The position numbers and the translations under genes were made by a program. A stretch of DNA of 64,000 nucleotides. Origin: Oscillospiraceae bacterium. Its GTDB lineage: Bacteria; Bacillota; Clostridia; Oscillospirales; Oscillospiraceae. The stretch is taken from NCBI GenBank assembly GCA_017619715.1, contig JAFZRS010000026.1, positions 1-64,000 on the forward strand, written 5' to 3'. The notes below the pieces were generated by a model. It saw nothing but the letters and a program-made list of their open reading frames with translations. It was not told the origin of the DNA and did no database searches. Position 1 is the first letter of the stretch. Each line of letters opens with the position of its first letter. Below are positions 6,720 to 15,836 of the stretch, piece by piece.

Positions 6720-8510
6720 ATGAAAATTACAAAGGACATTCAGTACGTCGGCGTAAACGACCACAAGGTAGACCTGTTTGAAGGGCAGTACGATGTGCCC
6801 AACGGTATGGCGTACAATTCGTACGTGATCCTCGATGAAAAGATTGCCGTGATGGATACGGTGGATAAGAACTTCACCCACGAATGGCTGGACAATCTCT
6901 CGTCGGTACTGGGGGACAGGAAACCGGACTATTTGATCGTGCAGCACATGGAACCAGACCACAGCGCCAATATTGCAAACTTTTTGAAGACCTATCCCGA
7001 TGCAGTCATCGTATCGTCGGACAAGGCATTTAAGATGATGCTAAATTTCTTTGGCAATGATTTTGCCGACAGACGGATCGTGGTGGGCGAGAACGATACG
7101 CTCACGCTGGGTAAGCACGTTTTGACCTTTGTCACCGCGCCGATGGTGCATTGGCCGGAGGTGATTGTTACATACGACAGCTACGATAAGGTGCTGTTCT
7201 CGGCGGACGGCTTCGGCAAGTTCGGCGCGTTGGATACGGAGGAGGACTGGGCTTGCGAGGCACGGCGGTACTATTTCGGCATTGTGGGCAAATACGGCGC
7301 GCAGGTGCAGGCGCTTTTGAAGAAAGCGTCCGCGTTGGATATTCAGACGATCTGCCCGCTGCACGGACCGATCCTGACGGAGAATCTGGGTTATTACATC
7401 AATCTCTACGATATTTGGTCGTCCTACCGCACCGAGAGCGAGGGCATCGTCATTGCGTATACGTCCGTATACGGCAACACCAAAAAAGCGGTGGAACTGC
7501 TTGCCGACAAGCTCAAGGCAAACGGTTGTCCCAAGGTGGCTGTGACGGATCTTGCCAGGGACGATATGGCGGAAGCGGTGGAGGACGCTTTCCGCTACGG
7601 TAAGATCGTGCTGGCAACCACCACTTATAACGCCGACATTTTTCCCTTTATGCGGGAGTTTATCAACCATCTCACCGAGCGCGGCTTCCAGAATAAAACC
7701 GTTGCGCTGATGGAGAACGGCTCCTGGGCGCCCATGGCGGCGAAAACCATGCGCGGTATGCTGGAAAAGTGCAAGAACCTCATCTTCACCGACACCACGG
7801 TTCGCATCACCTCCGCGCTCAACGAGGACAGCAAAGCCCAGATCGACGCGCTGGCAAAGGAGCTGACGAAGGATTACGAGGCGCAAAACGGCGAAACGGC
7901 AAATAAGAACGATATGACCGCCCTCTTTAAGATCGGCTACGGGCTCTATGTCGTGACCTGCCACGACGGGAAGAAGGATAACGGCTTGATCGTCAACACC
8001 GTTTCCCAGGTGACAAGCTCGCCTAACCGCATCGCGGTATGCATCAATAAGCAGAACTATTCCCATCACGTCATCAAGCAAACCGGCGTGATGAACGTCA
8101 ACTGCCTGTCGGTGGACGCACCGTTCTCCGTCTTTGAATCGTTTGGCTTTAGAAGCGGCAGAAACGTGGATAAGTTCGAGGGCAGCGAGGTGCTGCGTTC
8201 GGATAACGGACTCGTTTTCCTGCCCCGGTACATCAACGCCTTTATGTCCTTAAAGGTGGAGCAGTATCTCGACCTTGATACTCACGGCATGTTTATCTGC
8301 TCCGTTTCCGAGGCGCGCGTGATCTCCGACCGCGCCACCATGACGTACACCTATTATCAGGACAACGTCAAGCCCAAGCCCAAAACGGAGGGGAAGAAGG
8401 GCTTTGTCTGTAAGGTCTGCGGCTATATCTACGAGGGCGATACGCTGCCGGAGGATATCGTTTGCCCGCTGTGCAAGCACGGCGCTGCAGATTTTGAGCC
8501 GATACAATAG
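6720..8510 (+). CDS. Four-domain flavodiiron protein (O2/NO reductase with flavin reductase and rubredoxin domains)
   Basis: The 596-residue cytoplasmic protein should reduce O2 and/or NO to protect an anaerobe. Domains in order: metallo-beta-lactamase-like diiron domain (about 1-240) with all ligands visible (H76, E78, D80, H81, H144, D163, H215); flavodoxin domain (about 242-385, FMN loop at TSVYGNTKK); flavin-reductase-like domain (about 400-545); C-terminal rubredoxin (about 560-596) with Cys pairs 564/567 and 582/585. The fusion of oxidase and its electron-donor modules suggests electrons pass from NAD(P)H-reduced flavin and rubredoxin to the diiron site in one chain. Own promoter and terminator; SD GGAAAGGAAAAGG before ATG 6720. 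The rex neighbour fits a redox theme. Confidence 0.95.
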   Translation: MKITKDIQYVGVNDHKVDLFEGQYDVPNGMAYNSYVILDEKIAVMDTVDKNFTHEWLDNLSSVLGDRKPDYLIVQHMEPDHSANIANFLKTYPDAVIVSSDKAFKMMLNFFGNDFADRRIVVGENDTLTLGKHVLTFVTAPMVHWPEVIVTYDSYDKVLFSADGFGKFGALDTEEDWACEARRYYFGIVGKYGAQVQALLKKASALDIQTICPLHGPILTENLGYYINLYDIWSSYRTESEGIVIAYTSVYGNTKKAVELLADKLKANGCPKVAVTDLARDDMAEAVEDAFRYGKIVLATTTYNADIFPFMREFINHLTERGFQNKTVALMENGSWAPMAAKTMRGMLEKCKNLIFTDTTVRITSALNEDSKAQIDALAKELTKDYEAQNGETANKNDMTALFKIGYGLYVVTCHDGKKDNGLIVNTVSQVTSSPNRIAVCINKQNYSHHVIKQTGVMNVNCLSVDAPFSVFESFGFRSGRNVDKFEGSEVLRSDNGLVFLPRYINAFMSLKVEQYLDLDTHGMFICSVSEARVISDRATMTYTYYQDNVKPKPKTEGKKGFVCKVCGYIYEGDTLPEDIVCPLCKHGAADFEPIQ

Positions 8511-8525
8511 AGTAACAGGATCAGC

Positions 8526-8558
8526 AAAGACCCTGCCGCCGAAGCGGCAGGGTCTTTT
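8526..8558. terminator. Terminator between convergent genes
   Basis: A perfect 14-bp stem (8526-8539 with 8544-8557) with a CGAA loop and a T-run on the plus strand. It may also serve the glutamine synthetase gene on the minus strand. Confidence 0.9.
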
Positions 8559-8586
8559 GTGTGTTTCCATGCAGATACAGCGTCTA

Positions 8587-10686
8587 TTACACGCTGAAGA
8601 GGATATCCGCGTAGGTGGGGTAGGGCCAGTATTCGGCGCCCACCAGCGATTCCAGCTGGTTGATGATCTCACTCATCTGACGGATCTTTGCGCTGATCTC
8701 ATCGCGGAAATAGCGAGCGGAATCAATGCCTCCGTCCATGGCGGGGGCGTTGCCCAAAGCATCGCGCAGTGCGCCGCAAAGGGTATAGAGCTGATCGCCC
8801 AGCGCCGTAATGCGCTCTGCCAGATCCTTTTGCGCCCGTGAAACGGACAAAGCACTGCTTTCCTGACGGTGCAGTGTCTGTGCCAGATTGTCCTCATAGC
8901 GGAACACCGCCGGCAGAATGTGCCGCAGCGTCATATCCAGCAGCGTGTTCGCTTCAATGGTGGTCACTTTGCAGTAGTTCTCCAGATGGATTTCGTAGCG
9001 CGCGTGCATCTCCTTGGCGGTAAAGACCCCATGGCCGGTGAACAGATCCACGTTCTTCTGATCAATGTAGGCGGGCATGCAGTCCACGGTATCTTTCAGA
9101 TTGCTCAAACCGCGGCGCTTTGCCTCCTCCGCCCATTCTTCGCCGTAGCCGTTGCCGTTGAAGATGATCCGCTGGTGGCGGGAGAAGGTGTCGCGGATCA
9201 GTTTCTGGAGATCGGCGGCGAAATCGTCGGAACCTTCCAGAATATCGGCAAACTGCCGCAGCTCCTCTGCCATCATGGTGTTGAGCACCGTGTTGGGACT
9301 GGCGACGGACTGGGACGAACCCAACATGCGGAACTCAAATTTGTTGCCGGTGAATGCCAGCGGGGAAGTGCGGTTGCGATCCGTGGTGTCCTGCGGGATA
9401 TCGGGCATGGTGTCCACGCCGATCTCAAGCTTCTTGGTGGTCACGTCCACGTACTCCTCGCCGCTGATGATGGCGGAAATAATGGCGTTGAGCTCATCGC
9501 CCAAGAAAACAGAGACAACAGCCGGCGGCGCCTCGTTGCCGCCCAGCCGGTGATCGTTCCCCGGATAGCTGACGCAGCAGCGCAGCATCTCCTGGTATTC
9601 GTCCACGCCCTTGATAAACGCCGCCAGGAACAGCAGGAATTGGGCGTTCTGACTGGGAGTGCGGCCGGGCTTGAGCAGGTTCTCGCCGGTATCGGTGGCG
9701 AGCGACCAGTTGTCGTGCTTGCCGCTGCCGTTGACGCCGGCAAAGGGCTTTTCATGGAGCAGGCACACCAAATCGTGGCGGTCGGCGACCTTTTTGAGCA
9801 TCTCCATCATGATCTGGTTGTGGTCGCAGGCGGAGTTGGCGTCGGAATAAACCGGCGCGCACTCGTGCTGTGCCGGCGCCACTTCATTGTGCTCCGTCTT
9901 GGCGGGTACGCCCAGCTTCCACAGCTCCAGATCCAACTCGTGCATAAAGGCGCTGACGCGGGGACGGATCGCCCCGTAATAGTGGTCGTCCAGCTCCTGT
10001 CCTTTGGGAGGCTTAGCGCCGAACAGCGTCCGGCCGCAGAACTTCAAATCCTCCCGGCGGTTATACATGCTCTTGTCGATGAGGAAGTATTCCTGCTCCG
10101 GTCCCACCTGAGGCGTCACATGCTGCACATGGTCGTTGCCGAACAATCGCAGAATCCGCACGCACTGCCGATCCAGCACCCGCATAGAGCGCAGAAGCGG
10201 CGTTTTCTTATCCAGCGTCTCGCCGCCGTAGGAGCAGAAAATGGTGGGGATATAGAGCGTCTTGTCCTTTACAAAGGCACAGGCTGTGGGATCCCAGGCG
10301 GTGTAGCCGCGCGCTTCAAAGGTGGCGCGCAGACCGCCGGAGGGGAAGGAGGACGCGTCCGCTTCACCCCGGGTCAACTCTTTTCCGCTCAGATCCATCA
10401 AAACTCCGCCGTTTCCGGTGGGGGAGATGAAACTGTCGTGTTTCTCGGCGGTGTAGCCGGTCATGGGTTGAAACCAGTGAGTATAATGAGTGGCGCCCTT
10501 TTCAATCGCCCAGTCCTTCATGGCGGCGGCAATTTCCCCGGCAATGGCGCGATCCAACGAGGCGCCCTGCACCAGAGAATTCTTCCAAGCCTCATATACC
10601 TCGGGCGTCAGACGCTGGCGCATCTGCTCATCGCCGAATACCATACTGCCGAAAATTTCGGGAATGCGAATCGTTTGCTCACCCAT
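8587..10686 (-). CDS. glnN: Type III glutamine synthetase
   Basis: This enzyme makes glutamine from glutamate, ammonia and ATP. At 699 residues it fits the long GSIII/GlnN class found in Bacteroides and Clostridia, not the about 450-residue type I. GSIII-typical stretches include an N-terminal FGSMVFGDEQMRQRLTPE, WFQPMTGYTAEKHDSF, and NRTSPLAFTGNKFEFR in the active-site region. ATG 10686 follows an AAAGGAAG SD; the frame is open upstream to 10821 but would overlap gltX. It lies 82 bases downstream of gltX on the same strand, an appealing pairing of glutamate consumers, but a hairpin separates them. Confidence 0.95.
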   Translation of the reverse strand: MGEQTIRIPEIFGSMVFGDEQMRQRLTPEVYEAWKNSLVQGASLDRAIAGEIAAAMKDWAIEKGATHYTHWFQPMTGYTAEKHDSFISPTGNGGVLMDLSGKELTRGEADASSFPSGGLRATFEARGYTAWDPTACAFVKDKTLYIPTIFCSYGGETLDKKTPLLRSMRVLDRQCVRILRLFGNDHVQHVTPQVGPEQEYFLIDKSMYNRREDLKFCGRTLFGAKPPKGQELDDHYYGAIRPRVSAFMHELDLELWKLGVPAKTEHNEVAPAQHECAPVYSDANSACDHNQIMMEMLKKVADRHDLVCLLHEKPFAGVNGSGKHDNWSLATDTGENLLKPGRTPSQNAQFLLFLAAFIKGVDEYQEMLRCCVSYPGNDHRLGGNEAPPAVVSVFLGDELNAIISAIISGEEYVDVTTKKLEIGVDTMPDIPQDTTDRNRTSPLAFTGNKFEFRMLGSSQSVASPNTVLNTMMAEELRQFADILEGSDDFAADLQKLIRDTFSRHQRIIFNGNGYGEEWAEEAKRRGLSNLKDTVDCMPAYIDQKNVDLFTGHGVFTAKEMHARYEIHLENYCKVTTIEANTLLDMTLRHILPAVFRYEDNLAQTLHRQESSALSVSRAQKDLAERITALGDQLYTLCGALRDALGNAPAMDGGIDSARYFRDEISAKIRQMSEIINQLESLVGAEYWPYPTYADILFSV

Positions 10687-10741
10687 TCTATTCTTCCTTT
10701 CACCGCCAAGCGGGGGGGGATTTAGTTTACATAATTTCAAT

Positions 10742-10774
10742 CTGTGACGGATACGGAATTCATGTCCGTCACAG
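10742..10774 (-). terminator. Hairpin at the 3' end of gltX
   Basis: A 10-bp stem (10742-10751 with 10765-10774) overlaps the gltX stop codon. There is no strong U-run on the minus strand, so partial termination or mRNA-end protection before glnN is more likely than a full stop. Confidence 0.5.
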
Positions 10775-12247
10775 TCTTGCCAAGCCGTTGCGCAGACGGC
10801 GGAGTGTTTCATCTCTGCCAAGAATATGGCACAGCTCCACCGCGCCGCCGGGCGTTACCGCCTTGCCGGACACCGCAATACGCACCGGCCACATCAGCGT
10901 GGCGTTTTTCACCGCCAGACGCTCCGCCAGCGATACCAGCGCATCGTGGATAGATTCCGCTGACCAGTCCGGCAGGCTTTCCAGCACGGGGATAACCTCC
11001 GTGAGCATGCGGCGGGAGATTTCCGGATCGGTTTTGGACTTCTTATTGGTGTAGAGCGCCGTGTCGTAGTCGGGCAGCGCATCGAAAAAGTCCACTTTCT
11101 CCGGAATATCTGTCAGCTTTTCACAGCGCGCCTGCAGCAGCGCGGCAATGGCAGATGTGTCGTACTGCTCATTTTGCACCGTTTGCCGTATATAGGGAAG
11201 CGCCACCTCGTGGAACCGGTCAGGCGCCAGCTCACGCAGATAAACGGCGTTGAAATGATCCAGTTTTGCCCGGTCAAAAATCGCGGGGGATTTGGAAACG
11301 CCTGTCAAGTCAAATACCTTTACAAGCTCGTCGAGAGAGAAGATCTCCTGCTCGGCAAGTTCACCTTTGGGACTCCAGCCCAACAGCGCCACGTAATTGA
11401 GGATCGCCTCGGTGAGATACCCTTGCGCTTTGAGATCCTCGTAGCTGGGATCGCCGTGGCGCTTGGACATCTTGTTCTGCGCATCGCGCATCACGGGAGA
11501 GCAGTGCACGTAGGTGGGTACGTCCCAGCCGAACGCCTCATAGAGCAGGTTATATTTCGGCGCGGAGGCAAGATACTCACTGCCGCGCACCACATGAGTG
11601 ATGCCCATGAGATGGTCGTCAATGACGTTGGCGAAGTTGTAGGTGGGCAGACCGTCCCGCTTGAGCAGTACCTGATCGTCCAGAGTGCCGTTTTCCACGG
11701 TAATGTCGCCGAACACCGCGTCGTGGAAGGTGGTGGTGCCGCTGTCCGGAATCTTCTGGCGAATCACAAAAGGCGCGCCCGCGTCTAATCTTTCCTGCAC
11801 GGCTTGACAGCTCATACAGCGGCACGGATCGGCGGCACGGTCAAACTCGCCGCTGTCCTCCTCGGATTCGGTTTTTTCGCAGAAGCAGTAATACGCGCCG
11901 CCCAATTCCACCAGACGCCGGGCATAGCGCCCGTATGTATCGCGCCGCTGTGACTGGATATAGGGCGCTACGGGACCGCCCACGTCGGGACCTTCATCGT
12001 GCGAGAGTCCGCATTCCGCCATGGTGCGGTAGATCACCTCTACCGCGCCTTCCACCTGCCGGGTCTGATCGGTGTCCTCAATGCGGAGAATGAACGTGCC
12101 GTCATTTCCCCGGGCGATGAGCCACGTGTAGAGCGCCGTGCGCAGATTGCCCACGTGCATATAGCCGGTGGGAGAGGGGGCGAAACGGGTGCGCACCTTT
12201 CCCCGGGGAATTTTGGATTCCATATCCTCAAAGTAAGTCAGATCCAT
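10769..12247 (-). CDS. gltX: Glutamyl-tRNA synthetase
   Basis: Class I synthetase of 492 residues charging tRNA-Glu. The HIGH-type motif is in FAPSPTGYMHVGN (about residues 22-34) and the KMSKS motif is KMSKRHG. The C-terminal alpha-helical anticodon-binding region is complete. ATG 12247 is preceded by AGGAGG at 12-base spacing. It is driven by a strong promoter at 12291-12319, divergent from trpS. Since glnS is also present (17514), tRNA-Gln can be charged directly. Confidence 0.96.
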   Translation of the reverse strand: MDLTYFEDMESKIPRGKVRTRFAPSPTGYMHVGNLRTALYTWLIARGNDGTFILRIEDTDQTRQVEGAVEVIYRTMAECGLSHDEGPDVGGPVAPYIQSQRRDTYGRYARRLVELGGAYYCFCEKTESEEDSGEFDRAADPCRCMSCQAVQERLDAGAPFVIRQKIPDSGTTTFHDAVFGDITVENGTLDDQVLLKRDGLPTYNFANVIDDHLMGITHVVRGSEYLASAPKYNLLYEAFGWDVPTYVHCSPVMRDAQNKMSKRHGDPSYEDLKAQGYLTEAILNYVALLGWSPKGELAEQEIFSLDELVKVFDLTGVSKSPAIFDRAKLDHFNAVYLRELAPDRFHEVALPYIRQTVQNEQYDTSAIAALLQARCEKLTDIPEKVDFFDALPDYDTALYTNKKSKTDPEISRRMLTEVIPVLESLPDWSAESIHDALVSLAERLAVKNATLMWPVRIAVSGKAVTPGGAVELCHILGRDETLRRLRNGLARL

Positions 12248-12290
12248 ACTGTCGAATCGACCTCCTACACGTCAATATGAATACAAGTAT

Positions 12291-12319
12291 ATCATATCCA
12301 ACTTGCGTGGAAATGTCAA
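12291..12319 (-). promoter_or_regulatory. Promoter of gltX
   Basis: Minus strand TTGACA (12319-12314), 17-bp spacer, TATGAT (12296-12291). Confidence 0.85.
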
Positions 12320-12337
12320 TGACAAATCAAGCCGGAC

Positions 12338-12366
12338 TTGCATTTACAGGGGAATCGTGATAGGAT
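12338..12366 (+). promoter_or_regulatory. Promoter of trpS
   Basis: TTGCAT (12338-12343), 17-bp spacer, TAGGAT (12361-12366). Too little leader remains for a T-box. Confidence 0.55.
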
Positions 12367-12401
12367 AGGCGTACGTTTGGATGTTGAAGGAGCTTACGGA
12401 T

Positions 12402-13397
12402 ATGGACGAAAGGAAAAAGAGAATATTCAGCGGCATACAGCCTTCGGGTGAGCTGACGCTGGGTTCCTATATGGGCGCTATTCGCAACTGGGTGGCATTG
12501 CAGGAGGAGTACGACGGCCTCTACTGCATCGTGGACGAACACGCCATCACGGTGCGGCAGGATCCGGCGTTGCTGCGCCGTCGCTCCGTGGCGCAGTTGG
12601 CGCAGTATATTGCCTGCGGCCTTGATCCGGAGAAGAACATCATGTTCATACAGAGCCATGTGCCGCAGCACGCGGAGCTGGCATGGATTTTAGGCTGCTA
12701 TACCCAGTTCGGCGAGTTGAGCCGCATGACCCAGTTCAAGGCAAAGTCTGCCCAGCACGCCGACAATATCACGGCAGGACTTTTCACCTATCCGGTACTG
12801 ATGGCGGCGGATATCCTGCTCTATCAGGCGGATCTGGTGCCGGTGGGAGAGGATCAGCGTCAGCACGTGGAGCTGACCCGGGATATCGCCCAGCGGTTCA
12901 ACGGGCTGTACAGCAATACGTTTACCTTGCCTGAAGCGTTTATTCCCAAAATGGGCGCACGCATTATGTCGCTGGACGATCCCGGCGCCAAAATGAGCAA
13001 ATCCGCGCCGGAAGGCTGCGTCAATCTGATGGATCCGCCGGAGGTCATCTTGAAGAAGTTTAAGCGCGCCGTGACCGACTGTGAGACGGCGGTGAAATTC
13101 GATAAAGCGAACAAGCCCGGCGTCTCCAACCTGCTCACCATCTACTGCGCCGCCACCGGCAAGACGATCGAAGCGGCGGAAGCTGAATTTGCCGGACAGG
13201 GTTACGGCGTATTCAAGAGCGCCGTGGGGGAAGCGGTGGTGGAGCTGCTGCGCCCTATCCGCGAGGAAGCGGAGCGCATCATGGGCGACAAGGCGTATCT
13301 GGAGAGCGTGTATCAAGCCGGCGCCGAGCGCGCCCGGTATCTGGCGAACAAGACCCTCTCCAAAGTACAGCGCAAGATCGGTTTTGTGGCGCGGTAA
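12402..13397 (+). CDS. trpS: Tryptophanyl-tRNA synthetase
   Basis: Class I synthetase of 331 residues charging tRNA-Trp. Motifs are FSGIQPSGELTLGSYMG near the N-terminus (HIGH region) and KMSKS followed by APEG. ATG 12402 is chosen because GAAGGAG ends nine bases upstream; the ATG at 12381 lies before that SD. The length equals the normal bacterial enzyme. Monocistronic, ended by the hairpin at 13428-13467. Confidence 0.96.
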   Translation: MDERKKRIFSGIQPSGELTLGSYMGAIRNWVALQEEYDGLYCIVDEHAITVRQDPALLRRRSVAQLAQYIACGLDPEKNIMFIQSHVPQHAELAWILGCYTQFGELSRMTQFKAKSAQHADNITAGLFTYPVLMAADILLYQADLVPVGEDQRQHVELTRDIAQRFNGLYSNTFTLPEAFIPKMGARIMSLDDPGAKMSKSAPEGCVNLMDPPEVILKKFKRAVTDCETAVKFDKANKPGVSNLLTIYCAATGKTIEAAEAEFAGQGYGVFKSAVGEAVVELLRPIREEAERIMGDKAYLESVYQAGAERARYLANKTLSKVQRKIGFVAR

Positions 13398-13427
13398 GAG
13401 CTTTTGTCGCGAAATATGGGAACAGAT

Positions 13428-13467
13428 CGGGATATCTGTGGCAGAGCGCCGCAGATATCCCGGTTTT
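13428..13467 (+). terminator. Terminator of trpS
   Basis: A 14- to 15-bp stem built on GGGATATCTG (13429-13438) and CAGATATCCC (13452-13461), followed by GG and five T. Confidence 0.85.
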
Positions 13468-13497
13468 TGCACGGAAAGGCGCATTTTCATTCTTATC

Positions 13498-13526
13498 TTG
13501 CCGCTTGCGGCGCAATTTGCTATAAT
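13498..13526 (+). promoter_or_regulatory. Promoter of comEC-holA-rnmV
   Basis: TTGCCG (13498-13503), 17-bp spacer, TATAAT (13521-13526). Confidence 0.7.
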
Positions 13527-13556
13527 AACCCAAGAGAAAAAAGCGCGGAGGGGGCG

Positions 13557-15836
13557 ATGGATATGCGTGAGCTGGCTACGGTCGCGTTTTCCTTTGCCGC
13601 CGGCTCGCTGACCGCCGCGCTCTTGCCCGGGGACAGTTGGTATCCGTGGGCGGCGCTGGGAGCGGCGGCGGGATTTGCCGCGGTGTATTTTTTACGCAAA
13701 CGCATCGCCTGCGCGAAACGTGCACTGCTGATTTTAGGCGCGCTGTCGGTCGCATTTTTATATGTGTGGGGATATGAGACGGCGGTATGCCGTCCGGTGA
13801 AGGCACTGTGCGGTCAGACACGGGAGTTTTCAGGCATCGTGATGGACGAACCGGTGGAGACGGAGCAGGGCGCCAAGGTAACGATCTGCCTGCATCCTGC
13901 CGCCCGGGCGGTGGTGTACGGCGAGGCGGAGCTTCTCACACTAAAACCGGGACAGCGGCTCAGCGGCACAGCGCGGTGGCAGGACGCCTCCCGTATCCGT
14001 GAAGATGATATTACCACTTTTACCTCCCGGGGCGTATATGCCCTGCTCTACGTCGCCGGTCCGGTGATGGCGGAGACGGCGATGGAACACAGCATCTGGT
14101 TTACGCCGCAGCGGCTGTGCCGGGCGGTAAAGGAGATGGCGGGGCGAGTTTGGGACGATCCCGCCACGGCGGGATTTGTAACCGCCGAACTGACCGGAGA
14201 CCGCAGCAGCATCTCACAAGGAGACGCCGCCGTGATTGATCAGGCGGGTCTTGCACATCTGTTCGCCGTGTCGGGTTTGCACTGTGCCTTTCTGGTGACA
14301 CTGTTGGGATTTTTCTTGCCCAAGCGCCGTCCGGGACTGGTGTTCGGCATATGCACCGGAGCGCTGTTCCTGTACGCGCTGATGGTGGGCATGACAGCGT
14401 CGGTGGTGCGCGCGTGTCTCATGCAGGTATTTTTGCTGGCAGAGCCGCTTTTGCGGCGGGAACGTGATTCGATTACCGTGCTGGGCGCGGCGCTGCTGCT
14501 GATTTTGCTGGTCAATCCCTATGCCGCCGCCGGCGCGGGACTGCAGTTGAGTTTCGGTGCTACGCTGGGCATGGTGCTGTGGTCGGAAAAACTCTGCAAA
14601 TGGATGAGAGGCTGTTACCGGGGCAACCGGAAATGGCTGCGCCGGGAAGTGGCATTTCTATCTGCCAATCTTGCCGCCACGCTGACGGCATTGGTGTTCA
14701 CCGTGCCGCTGACCGCTGTGTATTTCGGAATATTCACCCTGCTCTCTCCGTTGAGTAACCTCTTGGCGCTGCCGGCGGCAAGTTGGAACTTTATGGTGAG
14801 CTTTCTGACGGTGGCGCTGGGCTTTGTCTTTTTGCCCGCGGCGCGGATTGCGGGTGTTCTCTCCTACTGCATGGTGCACTATGTGGTATGGCTGGCACGC
14901 ATGGTGAATGCACTGCCGTGGCACGCGCTGTATCTGAACAACCGCTATTTGATCTACTGGCTGGTCTACGTCTATGTGCTGTTGGGTGCCTGCCTGATCG
15001 GAAAGGCACGTCCCCGGGCGCGGATCCTGGCAGGCTCGTTGGCGGTTTTAACATTGCTGTTGGCGGTGAAATTGCACAGCGGCGTCTATCGCAGCGGCAC
15101 CATGAGCGCCGTGGCAGTGGACGTGGGACAGGGCGAATGTATACTGCTCCACTCCGGAAACGACGCCGTGCTGGTGGATTGCGGCAGCAGTAACACCTAC
15201 ATTTCCGGCGGTGAACGCGCCGCAGATACCATATCCGGCATCGGGATCGGGAAACTGTCGGCACTGGTGCTGACCCATTATCACGCCGATCATACCAACG
15301 GCGTAGCGAAGCTGATGGCACGTGTCCGCGTGGAGGAGCTGTGGCTGCCGGACATTGACGACGCCTTTGGCGTGAAAGAGCGGTTGGAGTCGTTGGCGGC
15401 ACAAAACGGGACCGCTGTGCGCTATATCCGCCGCATGGAACGCATGGCGGCAGGTGCGGCAAGATTGACCGTCTATCCGCCTGTGGGCACGGGGGACATG
15501 AATGAGCAGGGCTTGACCGTTCTCTGCTCCGCCGGGGACTTCGATTTGCTCGTCACCGGTGACATGGCGGGTTCTACCGAGAAGGCGCTGATAAAGCAGT
15601 ATGATCTGCCGGACGTGGAGGTGTTGGTGGTGAGCCACCACGGTTCCAAGTACAGCTCCGATTCGGCTTTTTTAGAGGCGATCCGTCCGGAGGCGGCGAT
15701 CATCTGCGTGGGCGAGAACAGCTACGGACACCCTACGCAGGAGGCAATGCTTCGTCTTGCGGCGGTGGGCGCGGCAATTTACCGCACGGATCAGCAGGGC
15801 GATATTCTGGTAACAGTAGGCGAAGGAGGGAAATGA
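13557..15836 (+). CDS. comEC: ComEC/Rec2 DNA-uptake channel
   Basis: ComEC forms the inner-membrane pore for single-stranded DNA entry during natural transformation. The 759-residue protein has an N-terminal two-helix segment and OB-like region, the Competence membrane domain (about residues 220-490; LFAVSGLHCAFL is typical), and a C-terminal metallo-beta-lactamase-like domain with THYHADH, SHHGSKYSSD and a final HPTQEA. ATG 13557 has GGAGG five bases upstream; ATG 13563 is possible. It overlaps holA by 4 bases. No other late-competence genes are in the window, so competence cannot be judged here. Confidence 0.95.
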   Translation: MDMRELATVAFSFAAGSLTAALLPGDSWYPWAALGAAAGFAAVYFLRKRIACAKRALLILGALSVAFLYVWGYETAVCRPVKALCGQTREFSGIVMDEPVETEQGAKVTICLHPAARAVVYGEAELLTLKPGQRLSGTARWQDASRIREDDITTFTSRGVYALLYVAGPVMAETAMEHSIWFTPQRLCRAVKEMAGRVWDDPATAGFVTAELTGDRSSISQGDAAVIDQAGLAHLFAVSGLHCAFLVTLLGFFLPKRRPGLVFGICTGALFLYALMVGMTASVVRACLMQVFLLAEPLLRRERDSITVLGAALLLILLVNPYAAAGAGLQLSFGATLGMVLWSEKLCKWMRGCYRGNRKWLRREVAFLSANLAATLTALVFTVPLTAVYFGIFTLLSPLSNLLALPAASWNFMVSFLTVALGFVFLPAARIAGVLSYCMVHYVVWLARMVNALPWHALYLNNRYLIYWLVYVYVLLGACLIGKARPRARILAGSLAVLTLLLAVKLHSGVYRSGTMSAVAVDVGQGECILLHSGNDAVLVDCGSSNTYISGGERAADTISGIGIGKLSALVLTHYHADHTNGVAKLMARVRVEELWLPDIDDAFGVKERLESLAAQNGTAVRYIRRMERMAAGAARLTVYPPVGTGDMNEQGLTVLCSAGDFDLLVTGDMAGSTEKALIKQYDLPDVEVLVVSHHGSKYSSDSAFLEAIRPEAAIICVGENSYGHPTQEAMLRLAAVGAAIYRTDQQGDILVTVGEGGK

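Noticed and set aside
8869-10725. 618-codon plus-strand open frame opposite glutamine synthetase
   Set aside because: It is the antisense shadow of a complete, motif-bearing type III enzyme.
12248-12401. T-box riboswitch before trpS
   Set aside because: The intergenic region is 154 bases and holds two divergent promoters, too short for a T-box; no T-box sequence was seen.
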